A DNA stretch of 64,000 bases from Paramacrobiotus metropolitanus (Eukaryota > Tardigrada > Eutardigrada > Parachela > Macrobiotidae): positions 248,001 through 312,000 of the forward strand of contig NW_026570353.1 of the NCBI RefSeq assembly GCF_019649055.1, read 5' to 3'. Positions 20,729 through 31,527 of this stretch are shown in pieces. Numbering within the stretch: position 1 is the stretch's first letter; each line of letters starts with the position of its first letter. The position numbers and the translations under genes were made by a program. The notes under the pieces are model-generated. The model made no database searches. It had not been told where the DNA came from and saw only the letters and a program-made list of their open reading frames with translations.

Positions 20729-21096
20729 TGTGAAAGAGTCCAGGACGGAAGCCCAGACTGACAGGACTCCGTGGAATGTAGAGCGTGTCGTACAAGGGAT
20801 GAAGTGCGCAACGCACGATATCCAGACTACGTTATACAATTTAATAATATCTCCGATCGAGAACCAAAACACACTGACGTTCAGACTACTCAGTCAGCTA
20901 ACGTCTACCCAATATCTCACATACAAACTGCACGGCGCATAGTGAACACAGTGAACAGCAGCCGTCAGCCAATCAGAAAAGAGACACGCCACAGACGGTA
21001 ATTCCACGGGGAAATCCCCAGTGCGCAGTGCAACGAAGCACTCCCCCAACTCCAGTAGCGTCACTAAGGTGGACGCAAGGGAGCCATCGCCTCACA
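20729..21096 (-). repeat. 5' LTR of the Ty3/Gypsy-like element
   Basis: A 368-bp segment bounded by a 5-bp terminal inverted repeat (TGTGA at 20729-20733, TCACA at 21092-21096) lies next to a primer-binding site. Its outer edge falls where similarity to the Kelch B intron (from about 34,270) begins. The partner LTR would be left of base 1, so the limits rest on terminal motifs and position only; an LTR starting a few bases nearer the primer site is possible. Confidence 0.6.
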
Positions 21097-21399
21097 GGCA
21101 GTTGGCACCATCTTCACTATCTGTATATGCATCCGTGTCGCGTTCGGGCTAGTGATCAACGTTGTCGGTCTTTTGGCTTTTTCGAAACCTCCATTATTTA
21201 ATTTCTTTTACGTTAACTTTCCCGTTTTCTTGATTTTCCGCGACTTTCCGCTCCTGCTGTCTGTTGACTGTGTTTTTGATGCCCATTGTTGTTTTTAGAA
21301 GACCGTCGAACGAAGAGATTGAGCGTATTCATTACTAATAATACTGCGGATCCCTTTCAGCATACACAGCGTAGACTTTTGGCTTTTGCAAATCTGCAG

Positions 21400-24060
21400 G
21401 CTCATCAACTCCATGTATTCTCGTGAGCTGTCCGTAGACGGCAGCAACGCACTCTTTCTCTGGCAGGCGGCGGATATGTTGGAGTTAGGCCAAATTGTGG
21501 AGGCATGCAAAGATTTTCTGCGGCAGAGTGTCGACAAGACCAACTGGCTGACCATTCAGCGCGGCGCGAAGCTGCTGCACTGCGCGGATCTGATCCAGCA
21601 ATGTCAAGCCTTCGCGCTAGAGTACTTCACAACGGTTTGCCACTCCGGGGAATTTTTAGAAATGGATGCAGCGGAAGTATGTATCGCTTCGCTTCTGTGA
21701 TATTGCTTGTACACTTAGTATCTTCTATTCTTCCCCAGTAATTTTACTACTCTTCGGCAGCTAAGTGAGTTGATCGGGGCAGACGAACTGAACGTGGAGG
21801 ACGAAGAGCAAGTGGCCGACGCGGTGCTGCGTTGGTTGGACCATTCCCCTGACCGCGCATCGGAGGTGGTCCGACGTCAGCTGCTGCAGCGCATAAGGGT
21901 CTCGTTGCTATCTTCACAATATCTATCAGCGCTTCCCGACGATTCCGCTGCCGATTTACGCCGGGTAGGCGACAGCCCAACGCAACTGCGTAAATCATGC
22001 CGTAAGTAAGCAGTCGCTGTTTTTGGGGGTTGCTTCGAGGATGCGCGGTTTGCTTAATTCGAATATTATGCAACCGGTGATAAAGTTAGCGTAATCAAAT
22101 AAACCGCATACGCAATGAATTCATGGCATACGCATTTCACTGCGTAAATACACGGTTTGTTTTGTCTAGGGATAGCGTTGTGTGCTTTCGTTATGTCTAC
22201 TTGAAGTATTGTGTATTACGTACACAATTCACGTATGATACGGTTGAGGTAGGTTAAATTTGATGGCCTGTCTTATTTAATTTTATCCAGAGTACTGCAC
22301 CATATTCTAGGCCTAACAGGCCTCTTCGGTTTCTTTATGAAAGAACAGCGATGTCGAGAGGCTGGGGGTAGTGAAAGGTGATATTCGGGAGACTTTGGTG
22401 GTGGTGATGTCCGCCATGCGTATTTCACATTGGCATACATATGTGTTATGTTGTAATTTGTAGAGCCCCTTATCTTTACCGTGTCATACGATAACGAAGC
22501 GGAAGAGTACGAGGGCCGCCTTGAATGCATTGATCCGTACACGGGCCGCTGCGCCAGTTTCCCGTGCGATGACCCACCGACGTACTTCAAACATCCGGCC
22601 GCGTTCGTGTTGGAGAATGACCGGCTCACCGTTTATTTCGCGGTACTCTACGGATGGAGTGGCAACCCACCGGTCGTTCACAAGTACGATGCACTGCTGG
22701 ATCGTTGGATAGCACTGGGCAATGGTGACTTTCCTATCACCGAACTGATCATAGTTGTCATCCACGATCAGGTGTACGCAGTGGGCGAACAAACGCTGCA
22801 CCGTTACGATGCCATACAGGATCATTGGGTCGCCAGGGCTATCAAGCCGCGGTGGCTGAATGAAAGTGCCGCCGTGGTCCTCGATGGCAGATTGTACACG
22901 TTCGGCGGGGTGCTGCATGACAATGAGACGGTCTCGCGGTCCCATATCGTCTGCTGCTACGATCCGGCGCGGGATGTTTGGGAAGAGCTGCCGCCCATGC
23001 CCACGGCACGCAACTGTGCAAGAGCTTGCATTGGACCAGATGGGCACATCTACGTTGTCGGTGAGTTCATGCGGGTGCTGAGACGTAGACTGTACGTAGC
23101 AGTGCATTCGAAGTTTTAGATAATTTATTGCCGCTGCTGTACGTGATTCGTGTAGGAGGATACGCAGGCTGCAACGAAGATGGACATCCTGTCAACTGTG
23201 TGGAAGTGTATAACGTGCAGACGAACCAATGGCAAATAAAGAGTAAGTCAGCCCTTGGCAATGCCCGCATTGTTGCTGTACACATTATATCTATAAGTGA
23301 GTAGAAACACTGATTCCACTGGCTGACTGCAGCAGTTTGCTAGATGGATTTAAGATTTGCTAACAAAGCCCCTCATCGGTGGATTTAGTGTCAGACGAAA
23401 TACAAGACCATTCTTAAAACCGGCGAATAATTATGTAACACAAGTGAGCAGCACCAAAGCCGCGTGTGAAAACGTATGAAGCGGATTGTAGTACGTTGGC
23501 TAGGCATTGTGTAATTTGTGTTTTCGTAAACGCACTAATGCAGCTTACTTCGTACAACTCACACACCTTACTTTCTGCAACTACCTAGAATATGCTTCGT
23601 GTCCCTTTTTAAAATTTCTGTGACCACCACAATGGGACAGCCCGCCGTAATATGAAATTTGGCACAGATTCTGGGATTTTCAGATTTCGCTGTTAGGATT
23701 CGCCGGTTTCTAGGTTGGGCTCGCAGCTTTCTAAGGTCCGTTATACGCTTCTGTGTTTGAAATTTGCCTGTGTTTTTTTGTTGATTAGAAAGCATGCACA
23801 CTCCCCGAGCGGACCTGGGGCTAGTGCTGTTGAAAGGACAACTGTGTGCTGTGGGGGGATTTGAAGGGGAGGGAGAATGGATCGAGTGTTACGATACAAT
23901 AACGGACACCTGGACGGTCTGCCGGTCGGCGCCGCCGAAACTGACCAATGAGCAAGGCGCTTTCAACTGCGCAGTGCTGACACGGCATTACGCCTGGAAA
24001 ACTATGGACCGACTGAGGACTGGCTCATCGTGGACAACGTTTCTTAATAATTTTGATTAG
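21400..24060 (+). CDS. BTB-BACK-Kelch gene A (exons 2-6; first exon not in window)
   Basis: Exons by splice site and phase: 21400-21676, 21761-22001, 22464-23060, 23156-23242, 23789-24060. They read without a stop as the end of a BTB domain (INSMYSRELSVDGSNALFLW), a BACK domain (ELNVEDEEQVADAVLRWL) and Kelch repeats (YTFGGVLHDNETV, VVGGYAGCNED, LCAVGGFEGEGEWIECYD). KLHL-type proteins of this layout usually act as substrate adaptors of cullin-3 ubiquitin ligase. Donors and acceptors are canonical GT-AG with matching phases. The exon equivalent to Kelch B exon 1 (N-terminal half of BTB) is absent: upstream of exon 2 lies ~300 bp shared with B, then the LTR element. Exon 1 may survive beyond the left window edge, giving an intron of more than 21 kb, or may be lost. 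Confidence 0.85.
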
Positions 24061-24570
24061 TATTACGCGAATGCACATTTTGTTGCTTTGTTACGCGTTG
24101 ACCGGCTGTCTCGGGGCCATAGACCCGACATTAGCTAACTATTTGCGGATACTGATGGTAGATAACTCAAATCCATTTTTGACTTTTCGATTACTTTATA
24201 AGACCAAAGGAGGTTTGCGGAGGCAAGCCGCTGACAGTTACCGTAATTTGCCCGTCAGTGACCCGGGGTCAATGTTTTCGTATTGGATTTTGACGGGTCT
24301 TTGTTTTGAGAAGGACTTGCATATATCGGGAAAGCTTTGCTAAATGGGCGAGTGTTTTGTAAAAGTTCTAAAGACCTTTAACGGAAAAAAATCAATAGCT
24401 TGTGTATCAGTTTGAATATGCAAAATGGTAACATTTACTTTCTACCTACTTACTTAAAACCGGATGTTAGCAATGTGTAGCGGGCTGGCAGACCGGAACT
24501 TAGTTCAACTGCTGGCATTTAAAACTACGGCCACATGGGCACCGCGGACGAATAAATTTTTTAAAGAGCT
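24061..24570 (+). repeat. Downstream flank of Kelch A, duplicated after Kelch B
   Basis: From the stop codon to about 24,570 the sequence is recognisably the same as 37,979-38,490 downstream of Kelch B (shared GCGTTGACCGGCTGTCTCGG, GGAGGTTTGCGGAGGCAAGC and TTTTTTAAAGAGCTGTAGA). This sets the right limit of the duplicated segment. The open frame at 24053-24343 is not conserved in B and is not called. Confidence 0.75.
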
Positions 24571-25713
24571 GTAGAGAAAGATTTGCTACATCACATGCAA
24601 TCCTCGCTCCAGAGAGTTTTACGCCTAAAAATTGATATCGAGATCCAGCGAGGAAATGCAGTTTCTGTTCTCGGTACATGTAGCGACATGGTAGAAAAGA
24701 AAGATGGTACTTTGCCTTTCATTTAGCAAAACGGAAGTGACGCTGTAAGTTTCGTGTTAACAGATACTTCAAGCCTACCTCATTACTTAAAACATTTACA
24801 CCGTTTGATCTTTAAAGTTCCAGCTATCCGTTACACTAACAGCTAGAAAGCTTCACCACAAAAAAATATTTATTCTAACCATTGGTATTAGCCCCGGGCT
24901 TGTAATTTGGGAGGTATCACGCTAAGTTCACCATAACGGCTTGACACAGAACTACAACGGGCTCTGTGACGGCTATACGATCTGAGAGGTCACCACTTGC
25001 TAATATACGCCTTATACGGTAGCATTTTGTTTGCGAGCTTACGTATTCGTGAGCAGTAGTAGAACGTTTAACAAAATTGGGGGATGGCTGTGTAAGTAAA
25101 GAACAAGTGTTTTTAATTATGTGCAGTAGCACTTAAACTGCTGTACATCGATGCCATCTGGTCTTGCACGAGGGCAAGCATTTGCTCGCGTAAACTGTTA
25201 CTCTCGGGGGCATTTGCGTACGATCTTCCTTAAAAGAAACCCGGGAGTAGCACCATAACACCGGCTAAGGCATTCAAACATGGTTGGTAAAACGCTTGGA
25301 AGAAAGGACGATGCAGCAGTACAGTGTATACGAAGCGCAGCGCGTTGATTTGGACATAGCTGCGAAGGCAGATCATTTAATTGTCCATTTGTCCAAGATG
25401 TTATTTGACTTATTTCATAAGACCCAATACTGACAAAATCGTAAGAAAAATAAATGGTGGTACGTCACCGCGCTTATGTGCATTTGGTGGCGGTGACCGA
25501 TGGACACCACATATTCCATAATCGCTGAACAACGAGGGCCTTCGCTATGCATCGGTGGAGTAATATTAAAGAACTCAATAAAGGCCCACCAAACACCCGA
25601 TAACACCAAACCATGATCTCCGCAAGGATATCAGTACATTATTTGTTTAGTGAGCGTTTTTAACTATGAGTACATCAAATAATTGGAAACTGATGCAAGT
25701 TTTGGTAATAGTT
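24571..25713. other. No gene seen
   Basis: AT-rich sequence without a convincing frame, RNA gene or repeat on either strand. Confidence 0.5.
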
Positions 25714-26183
25714 TTAGAAGTTCAAGCGCAGAAAATGTGGTAGATGGATGTCCTGCACGACCAAACAGTCGAAGCCGACCGTATACTCTTGACCTTTGTG
25801 TTTTACAACATTTTTTCGCCTTCTGCCCTGCAGTACGTAGCGGGTCGAAAGTGGCGGATTTTCGCCGATAACACTTGGCCGGGCTGTAAAACAGCAGACA
25901 TCCGCGCAATTATCCCGCTGCAGGCTGGTGTGCCACTGCCTCCGCATACCACGCAACTAAGCCACGCGTACAGAAACTCCGCCTGTTCCACTCCGATGGT
26001 TTCCGCTGGATATCAGGCCTGGGCGCCGCTGATGTAGACAAATACTGGCTCCAATTATTTTGCAATACAACATCCCCGACACGAAAGCCGGACAATTTAC
26101 GAGGCTGCATAGAGAATGGCAGCGCTGGTTTGACTGTAGCAGACTTGAACTGATACAAGTCGTGCACCTCGTTCGCAGCAGTA
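25714..26183 (-). pseudogene. Decayed 3' exon of a BTB-BACK (gene C/D) family member
   Basis: On the minus strand, pieces in three frames line up with the last exon of genes C and D: VHDLYQFKSATVKPALPFS (compare IRDLYQYKFATVKPPLPFS of C), ETIGVEQAEF with VLQPGQVLSA (compare EIIGIERAQF and ILKPGQELLA), and NVVKHKGQEYTVGF (compare HVVKHRDQEHIVDF of D). At least two frame changes separate the pieces, and the start of the exon carries a small deletion. No other exons of the gene are recognisable nearby. It is a host gene relic about 33 kb from its closest relatives. Confidence 0.8.
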
Positions 26184-27858
26184 CACCACTCTGTAATGGA
26201 TTGCCTCGGTTAGCTGAAATTTAAAAAGACTGTTGATGTCTACTCTAGAAGTTCACCGTGTTGAATGGCGCGATTGCATTTGCGCTTTTTGCCGCAATTC
26301 CGGACACCAGAGACAAGAACTACTCATGGCTATTCCCCATGAAAGTACTACATAACTATTTTGTCATTCTCGTGTACAGAGTATGTATGTAAGGTCGCTT
26401 AATGCGAATACTTATTACCCAGCCGATTTTAGAAAGGCATTTTTCGTGCAGAGTTCTTCGCGCTATGTCATGCAAGCGCCCACAAGGCGAAGAACATCCA
26501 AAACTATAGAATTTTCCAATTTGCACACCCATTCCTGCCTACCGAATGCACAAACTTGTCCACAAACTGAGCATGAAACATACAGCGATTAGCGATGTGA
26601 TGAGTTACGAAAGCAACCACACCCGGGCGCGCCGCACCACACAGAATCCCAGATTACTCTGGTGCACGTCACATATAAATTTATCCTATGACCTTTTTCT
26701 CTATGCTATTGTAGTTATTATGTATATACATATACATATATTTATTATCAGGTAATTATTATAGTGTGAGAAGGACTGGTAACCAACCGTTTGACGTCAT
26801 CACGTATTAGTTATTAAAGGTCTGTAACTATGTGTACTTTGTTTTATTGTGTCTTTCCATACACATAACCGAGTGTCATGTTTGCCGAAAAGTTGTGCGG
26901 TTGTGGTGTTAATCAGTTAATGCCAAGCTAATAAATTCATTTGCGAACAGCTAGTTAACATACATCTGTTTTAAGATCCCAAAGCAGCCTGTTAACGTGT
27001 AAAAATGGTGCCCACGGGCCACGAATGAGCCACCCCTCAGTTTGTCGATACTTCCCAAGCGAATGCCGATCGAGTCAGTTTCGCGCAGTTTGGCCGGACT
27101 ACATTTCCCGGCTGCCTTTTCACCGGCACTGCGGTTTTTTGTCAAAAACTGATAAAATCTCAGTCACAGTGTCTCCCTGTCCGTGACCCGTGTACAGTAG
27201 CAAAACTTAACACATCTTTCTGTAAAGTTGAGGTAAATCTTTTAACTTGCCGATAGTTTCAACGGCAGCTCTTGAACAATTACGAAAAGGTAACTGCAGA
27301 ATGCTATCAGTAAGCCGTAATGGAAAATGCTGCGCCCCAACCGTCGAGCATTGCAGTAACCGAGTTATCGGAATGCTTATCGACCATGGGAACAACCCTG
27401 CATCGTTTCCGGTGGCCGTCAGAGACCCGACACTTTCCAGATGGTTTTTCTAGAGGAACAGCGAAACTCATTTCGAACGATATACATTATCACACACACG
27501 GTCGCGCTTCCCCGCTAGAGCCGATATTATACCGATATTGCAAAACTAAGTAAACGTAGGCTTAGAAAGGTGAACTTGCTCTGTTTACACTAACAAGTAG
27601 ATTTCCAGTGATCCTAACATTTATTAGATTGTATGGCTCATTGTTTTGCCTGTAGATTGCAGAGTAAATCCCAGATAACTGGAATAATGGTGACACGGAA
27701 TGACCAGTTCAGAAATTCGAGCGAAAAAAACAAACTAAACCGCGTCTCACACCGCCAAAAACAAGTGCGATTTTTGAACTCTCAACAAACACTTGCCAAA
27801 TCGCCGAATTGTTTTTTTTTTAAGAAAACAAATTCGTGTTTTGACAGGTTCATTTTTT
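26184..27858. other. No gene seen
   Basis: No convincing coding frame. Short open frames at 27,207-27,550 on both strands lack family features or splice context. Confidence 0.45.
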
Positions 27859-28530
27859 TTATTGGGTCTTTCCCTTACGGAAATGCTCATAACACATGCC
27901 TATTTTGTCTAGAAACATGTGTTCATCGTTTTCCCAACTATTGCGGTTGGAGAAGTCAGTGCCGACCGTAAGCACGAAAGCGCTGGCGTTGCTGTATATG
28001 TGCCTGTTCAAGTAAGCGTTAATTTCCCCATCCACCCCGGCGCTTGTCTTATAACCGTGCCAGTTCTGCATGGACCTATTTGCAGGCGCAGCTTGGCTAA
28101 GGATAATCAGTGGCAGTGGATGTGGGGACTTGCTAGCCGTTTTAATTATCTCTTGATCATTTTCTCGAAAGCGGTTGCCGACAGTCAAAACGACCACGTC
28201 ATATCCGCGTATCTGATAGGCATCGCAAAAGTTCTTGATGGAATAGCCTGCTTGTCCAATCGGCGGAAGTTCCATCAGAAACAAATCTTCGGTAAGTTCA
28301 TATTGCACAACGTCGACAGATACTTTTTGCACGGTTCCTGACATGGCTTGACCGTACCATAAGAGCAGATTTCGAATTAGGCTTGATTGACCGGCATTTT
28401 CTCTTCCAACGACTGCAATGGTGAACGCATTCTTTGATTTACCCTTGAACATCGTGGACGGCAGATCTACTGCTGCACGATGTGTTGGAGAAAGGGTAAG
28501 GCCGGTTGAACAAGGCTCATCCGTCTCCAT
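27859..28530 (-). CDS. IRG-like GTPase paralogue with altered nucleotide-binding motifs
   Basis: A single-exon frame of 223 residues starting at an ATG in good context (GTAGCCATGG). It has the pattern of an immunity-related GTPase: a P-loop-like FTIAVVGRENAGQSSLIR at residues 37-54, a switch-like segment (LFLMELPPIGQAGYSIKNF) and YDVVVLTVGNRFRENDQEI, which parallels the IRG stretch ending in RFxExD. The P-loop lysine is replaced by glutamine (GQS), the DxPG motif reads ELPPIG, and no T/RKxD base-recognition motif is visible. It may be a pseudo-GTPase. An AATAAA overlaps the stop codon. It faces away from the canonical IRG-like gene 2.3 kb to the right. The family call is by motif pattern only. 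Confidence 0.65.
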   Translation of the reverse strand: METDEPCSTGLTLSPTHRAAVDLPSTMFKGKSKNAFTIAVVGRENAGQSSLIRNLLLWYGQAMSGTVQKVSVDVVQYELTEDLFLMELPPIGQAGYSIKNFCDAYQIRGYDVVVLTVGNRFRENDQEIIKTASKSPHPLPLIILSQAAPANRSMQNWHGYKTSAGVDGEINAYLNRHIYSNASAFVLTVGTDFSNRNSWENDEHMFLDKIGMCYEHFRKGKTQ

Positions 28531-30798
28531 GGCTACCGCATCCTAAGAATGACATACGGTGTCACCTGGTCATTCTGGCGAGTAGCATACGTCGTAGTAA
28601 CTGTTAAGCACTACGGGTAGTAGTTTTCTCAACATTGGCATTGTTTACACATCATTATGATTAAAATGACCGGGAATTGAGTTTGCTACTTGTATGCTGC
28701 ATGAGATCTATAGATCTATTCCAGTAATGATAACAATATTAAATCAGTTAACGCGTGGTAGCAATTGCTTTGATTCGGGAATAGCCAGTACGTTTAAAAA
28801 TATCAGCAACAAGTCTGCGCCAGTTCATGCGAATTAAAAGGAATGAGTATTAAACAGCAAAAAAAACCATCTAAAATCATTAGCAGCATTATTCGTGATC
28901 TTAGGGCGCAGACTGAGACTATTGAGTCGAGCTACAAAGAACAATAACTTTTGTGTGGCGTGTGCTAATCTTATGGGCGCGTCCCGTATTCGAAACGAAT
29001 CTCGGTTCGGATACTACATTGAATCATATTCTCTCGAGGTGGCTTCATGCACCGTATAAGTGGGAGTGACAGTTCTGGAAGTGAACTTTGAATTCTCTTC
29101 GAATGGTGGCGCATTTTAACAGAGAGCTCTTCTTTCGCTAATTCGCTTTGCTCTACATAGTAGAGTGTATCGAATCTCGATACATACAGTACTATATTTA
29201 TCGTCGAAAAATGTAGAGATAATTTTGCGAGCACCGCTTTTGAAAATCCTTTTAACATCAATGCAGCGGCTTCGTATAGCGGTTCTGTCTACACGTTTGT
29301 TTTAAATTTTTTTGCTTAGTTTAGTAGAATTGAAAGTTTTATATTGTAAGACAGTAATCCTAATTCAGGTCATCTGCCTCTTGCTACAATAAACAAAACA
29401 AACGACATGGAGCGATTAATGCAGACAGGGAATACAGAAATCGCTCCTTATTGTACATGGAGGGAGTGAGTTAGCATTTTTGCATTTGCATACGTATTCT
29501 AAACTGCTTACCTGGTGGTTTCGCTTAAGTGAACTTTGGAGTAGAACGTCTCTGAAAACAAAGTTAATATCATTAGAATGACATTAATTTCAAGTTCGCC
29601 AATCGCCAAAATAAATTCTGTTTTATGATTTTCTTTAATCACTGTTGAGTTTGACCGATCTGCCTGCGCCTTTGTGGATATGCATTATGCTGGAACCAAA
29701 TCATACATGGTGTAGTCTCAATAAAACAAAATGCTCTAAGATCACGTGAAACGCTTCTTGCAGTCAGTAAGAACCTCTACGTCTGTCGCATTCAAGAAAT
29801 CGCGGCGGTGTATCCAACTACGGCTTAATAGAAGGTTATTCACGATTACCTACTTCGGAGATGCTGAAATTTCATACCTTGAGAAACTAAAGGAAACCAT
29901 TTCCGCGGACACTATCGCAATAGCACAGCTTTTAAACTCCTGATCTTTGCCACGTTGCATCATGCTAATCAACTGGCTGCGTTGGTCGTTAATGGTAGCC
30001 CACTTCTCAAAAATACGATGCAACACGTGTGCGGTGTTTTCGTCAACGCCACTGAACAATCGCGTTATATTCTCTTTAAGCCGCAGATCCAGATCATTCG
30101 GCTTTTGGCCATCGCTAGTTGTTGAAACCCTTACTGCAGGATCCATTCCATGAAAAAATAAATACTATGTCACAAAGTTCCCAGCGAAAGTTCATGTAGT
30201 GCATCTAGAGAAAATCATTCTGAACGTGACTGCATTAATCTGTTAAATACTGAAAGTAACTTCGTGGCGTTATCAACCAGAACTCGTGCTGTTTTTATCT
30301 ATGTATATATTTAGAACTCACATATGTGTCAGATAAGATGTTGTTCCCCTGCGCATTTACAAACAGAGAATCAACTGAACAGGTGACTGAACACTGAGGT
30401 GAGTGACTTGGATTTGCAGCCTGGTTTATATGGGTTTGTTTTCGTTGTACCGGATGGGCTTGATACAGCCGAGACTCTCGGTTATCGAAGGTTAGCGAAC
30501 TGAGTTTATTTGCCTTTATTGTTAAGCTCCTGGGGGAGCAGCTGTTCGGTTAACCCATCAAAGTAATTGCATAGCCCACATTTATCGGCTTCCGAAGTTC
30601 ACGATAGTATTATTCTCGTTAAACTCTAAATAAAAGCACGACAACGCTACTTGTTTCTTTCTCATACTCTAGCTGTCAAATACTGTTGACTGTGCCTGTT
30701 GTGTTAAACAACCTGTATACCGCGGTAGTAGCACAAGTGGGTTATTTACAAAAACTTAATAATACTGATTGAAATTTTGTATTTCGATTCCCGCCGCT
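28531..30798. other. Intergenic between the two IRG-like genes
   Basis: 2.3 kb between divergently transcribed IRG-like genes. One 98-codon minus-strand frame (29850-30146) is listed separately. Nothing else is supported. Confidence 0.45.
29850..30146 (-). CDS. Hypothetical small frame or exon
   Basis: 98 codons starting MDPAVRVSTTSDGQKPNDLD, with a helical middle (VLHRIFEKWATINDQRSQLI). The last ~25 residues look like intron read-through. It could be a first exon of a minus-strand gene, possibly upstream of the IRG-like frame at 27859-28530, but no splice partner was established. Confidence 0.25.
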   Translation of the reverse strand: MDPAVRVSTTSDGQKPNDLDLRLKENITRLFSGVDENTAHVLHRIFEKWATINDQRSQLISMMQRGKDQEFKSCAIAIVSAEMVSFSFSRYEISASPK

Positions 30799-31527
30799 AT
30801 GGGCAACCTTCCCAGTCCTGCTTTTGCACCACGTCGACTCTCCTCAGCACAGCGTAAGGAGTTGCAGGACAAGCTTGGCATGGACTGCATGCAGTTTTAC
30901 AACTTCGGGGTATGCGGAGAAACGGGAGCCGGGAAGTCGACTCTCGTTAATGCCGTCTGTGGCTACCAAGAGGGTGACCCATCCGCAGCTGCGGTTGGAC
31001 ATATTGGTGGCGGAACAAGACATGCGCGTGCGTATAAACCAGCTAAATACCCACGCGTGGCCATTTGGGACATGCCTGGCACAAACCACCCCGACAATCC
31101 CATGAATACGTATTTTTCTGATCAAAAACTGTGCGCCTTTGATTTGTTGTTTATCGTCAGCAGCACAGTGCGCTTCACTGAAGTCGATGCAAAGCTAGCT
31201 CTTCGCGCACAACGAGAGGGCGTTCCTGTTATTTTTATTCGGACCCAAGCTGATGCCACCATTCATAATGCCTACGAACGTGCGGTGAGATCGGCAGCGG
31301 TTGAGAACGCAGCTAACAGACGAACCATTGCAAAAGAAGTTCGAAAGGATTTGTATAAGGCCATAGTAAAGGAACTGAACAACATCGGAATGGCAAACGT
31401 TTTACTTTTCATCGTAACTGCCTTTGCCTTTTACGAGCAATACGATCCCGAGCTATATCCGGAACTTGACAAAGAGCAACTTCTTGACCGCATCGAAGCA
31501 CTAGCCGAAACTCGAGGGCGGAAATGA
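30799..31527 (+). CDS. IRG-type (immunity-related) GTPase
   Basis: 242 residues in one exon. I chose the ATG at 30799 (context CCGCCGCTATGGG), since the longer frame begins at a TTG. GTPase motifs are in order and intact: G1 GETGAGKS at residues 40-47, a GGGTRHA switch at 70-76, G3 DMPG at 91-94 and RTQAD (G4-like) at 148-152, with VRFTEVDAKLALRAQ between them as in interferon-inducible GTPases. Vertebrate IRGs, about 400 residues, act at membranes and pathogen vacuoles; this product lacks most of the C-terminal helical domain. The N-terminus MGNLPS resembles the MG-start of myristoylated IRGs, although proline at position 7 does not fit the strict consensus. Confidence 0.8.
   Translation: MGNLPSPAFAPRRLSSAQRKELQDKLGMDCMQFYNFGVCGETGAGKSTLVNAVCGYQEGDPSAAAVGHIGGGTRHARAYKPAKYPRVAIWDMPGTNHPDNPMNTYFSDQKLCAFDLLFIVSSTVRFTEVDAKLALRAQREGVPVIFIRTQADATIHNAYERAVRSAAVENAANRRTIAKEVRKDLYKAIVKELNNIGMANVLLFIVTAFAFYEQYDPELYPELDKEQLLDRIEALAETRGRK

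Larger units (their letters stand above)
1..21096 (-). mobile_element. Very large Ty3/Gypsy-like LTR retrotransposon (left end outside window)
   Basis: Read on the minus strand the order is LTR (right end), initiator-tRNA-type primer site, leader, gag with capsid and zinc knuckle, then protease, reverse transcriptase, RNase H and integrase, which is the Ty3/Gypsy (Metaviridae) order. After integrase come at least five more reading frames (335, 711, 442, 352 and more than 470 residues) that resemble no envelope: no signal peptide or membrane segment is visible. The element exceeds 21 kb, well above the usual 5-10 kb. It keeps long reading frames with recognisable catalytic motifs, so it looks young, but it is not fully whole: I count a small handful of breaks. 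Its right edge meets DNA homologous to intron 1 of Kelch gene B, so it probably lies in intron 1 of Kelch gene A, antisense to it. Insertion age cannot be measured because only one LTR is visible. Confidence 0.9.

Noticed and set aside
21295-21555. Minus-strand frame opposite Kelch A exon 2, also at 34673-34933
   Set aside because: Duplicated only because the exon is duplicated; the plus-strand BTB/BACK reading with proper splice sites explains it.
22484-23107. Long minus-strand frame opposite Kelch A exon 4
   Set aside because: Antisense of Kelch repeats; the matching frame in B is shorter, so it is not conserved.
24053-24343. 96-codon frame with a hydrophobic start after Kelch A
   Set aside because: Not conserved in the duplicated flank of Kelch B; regarded as 3' flank.
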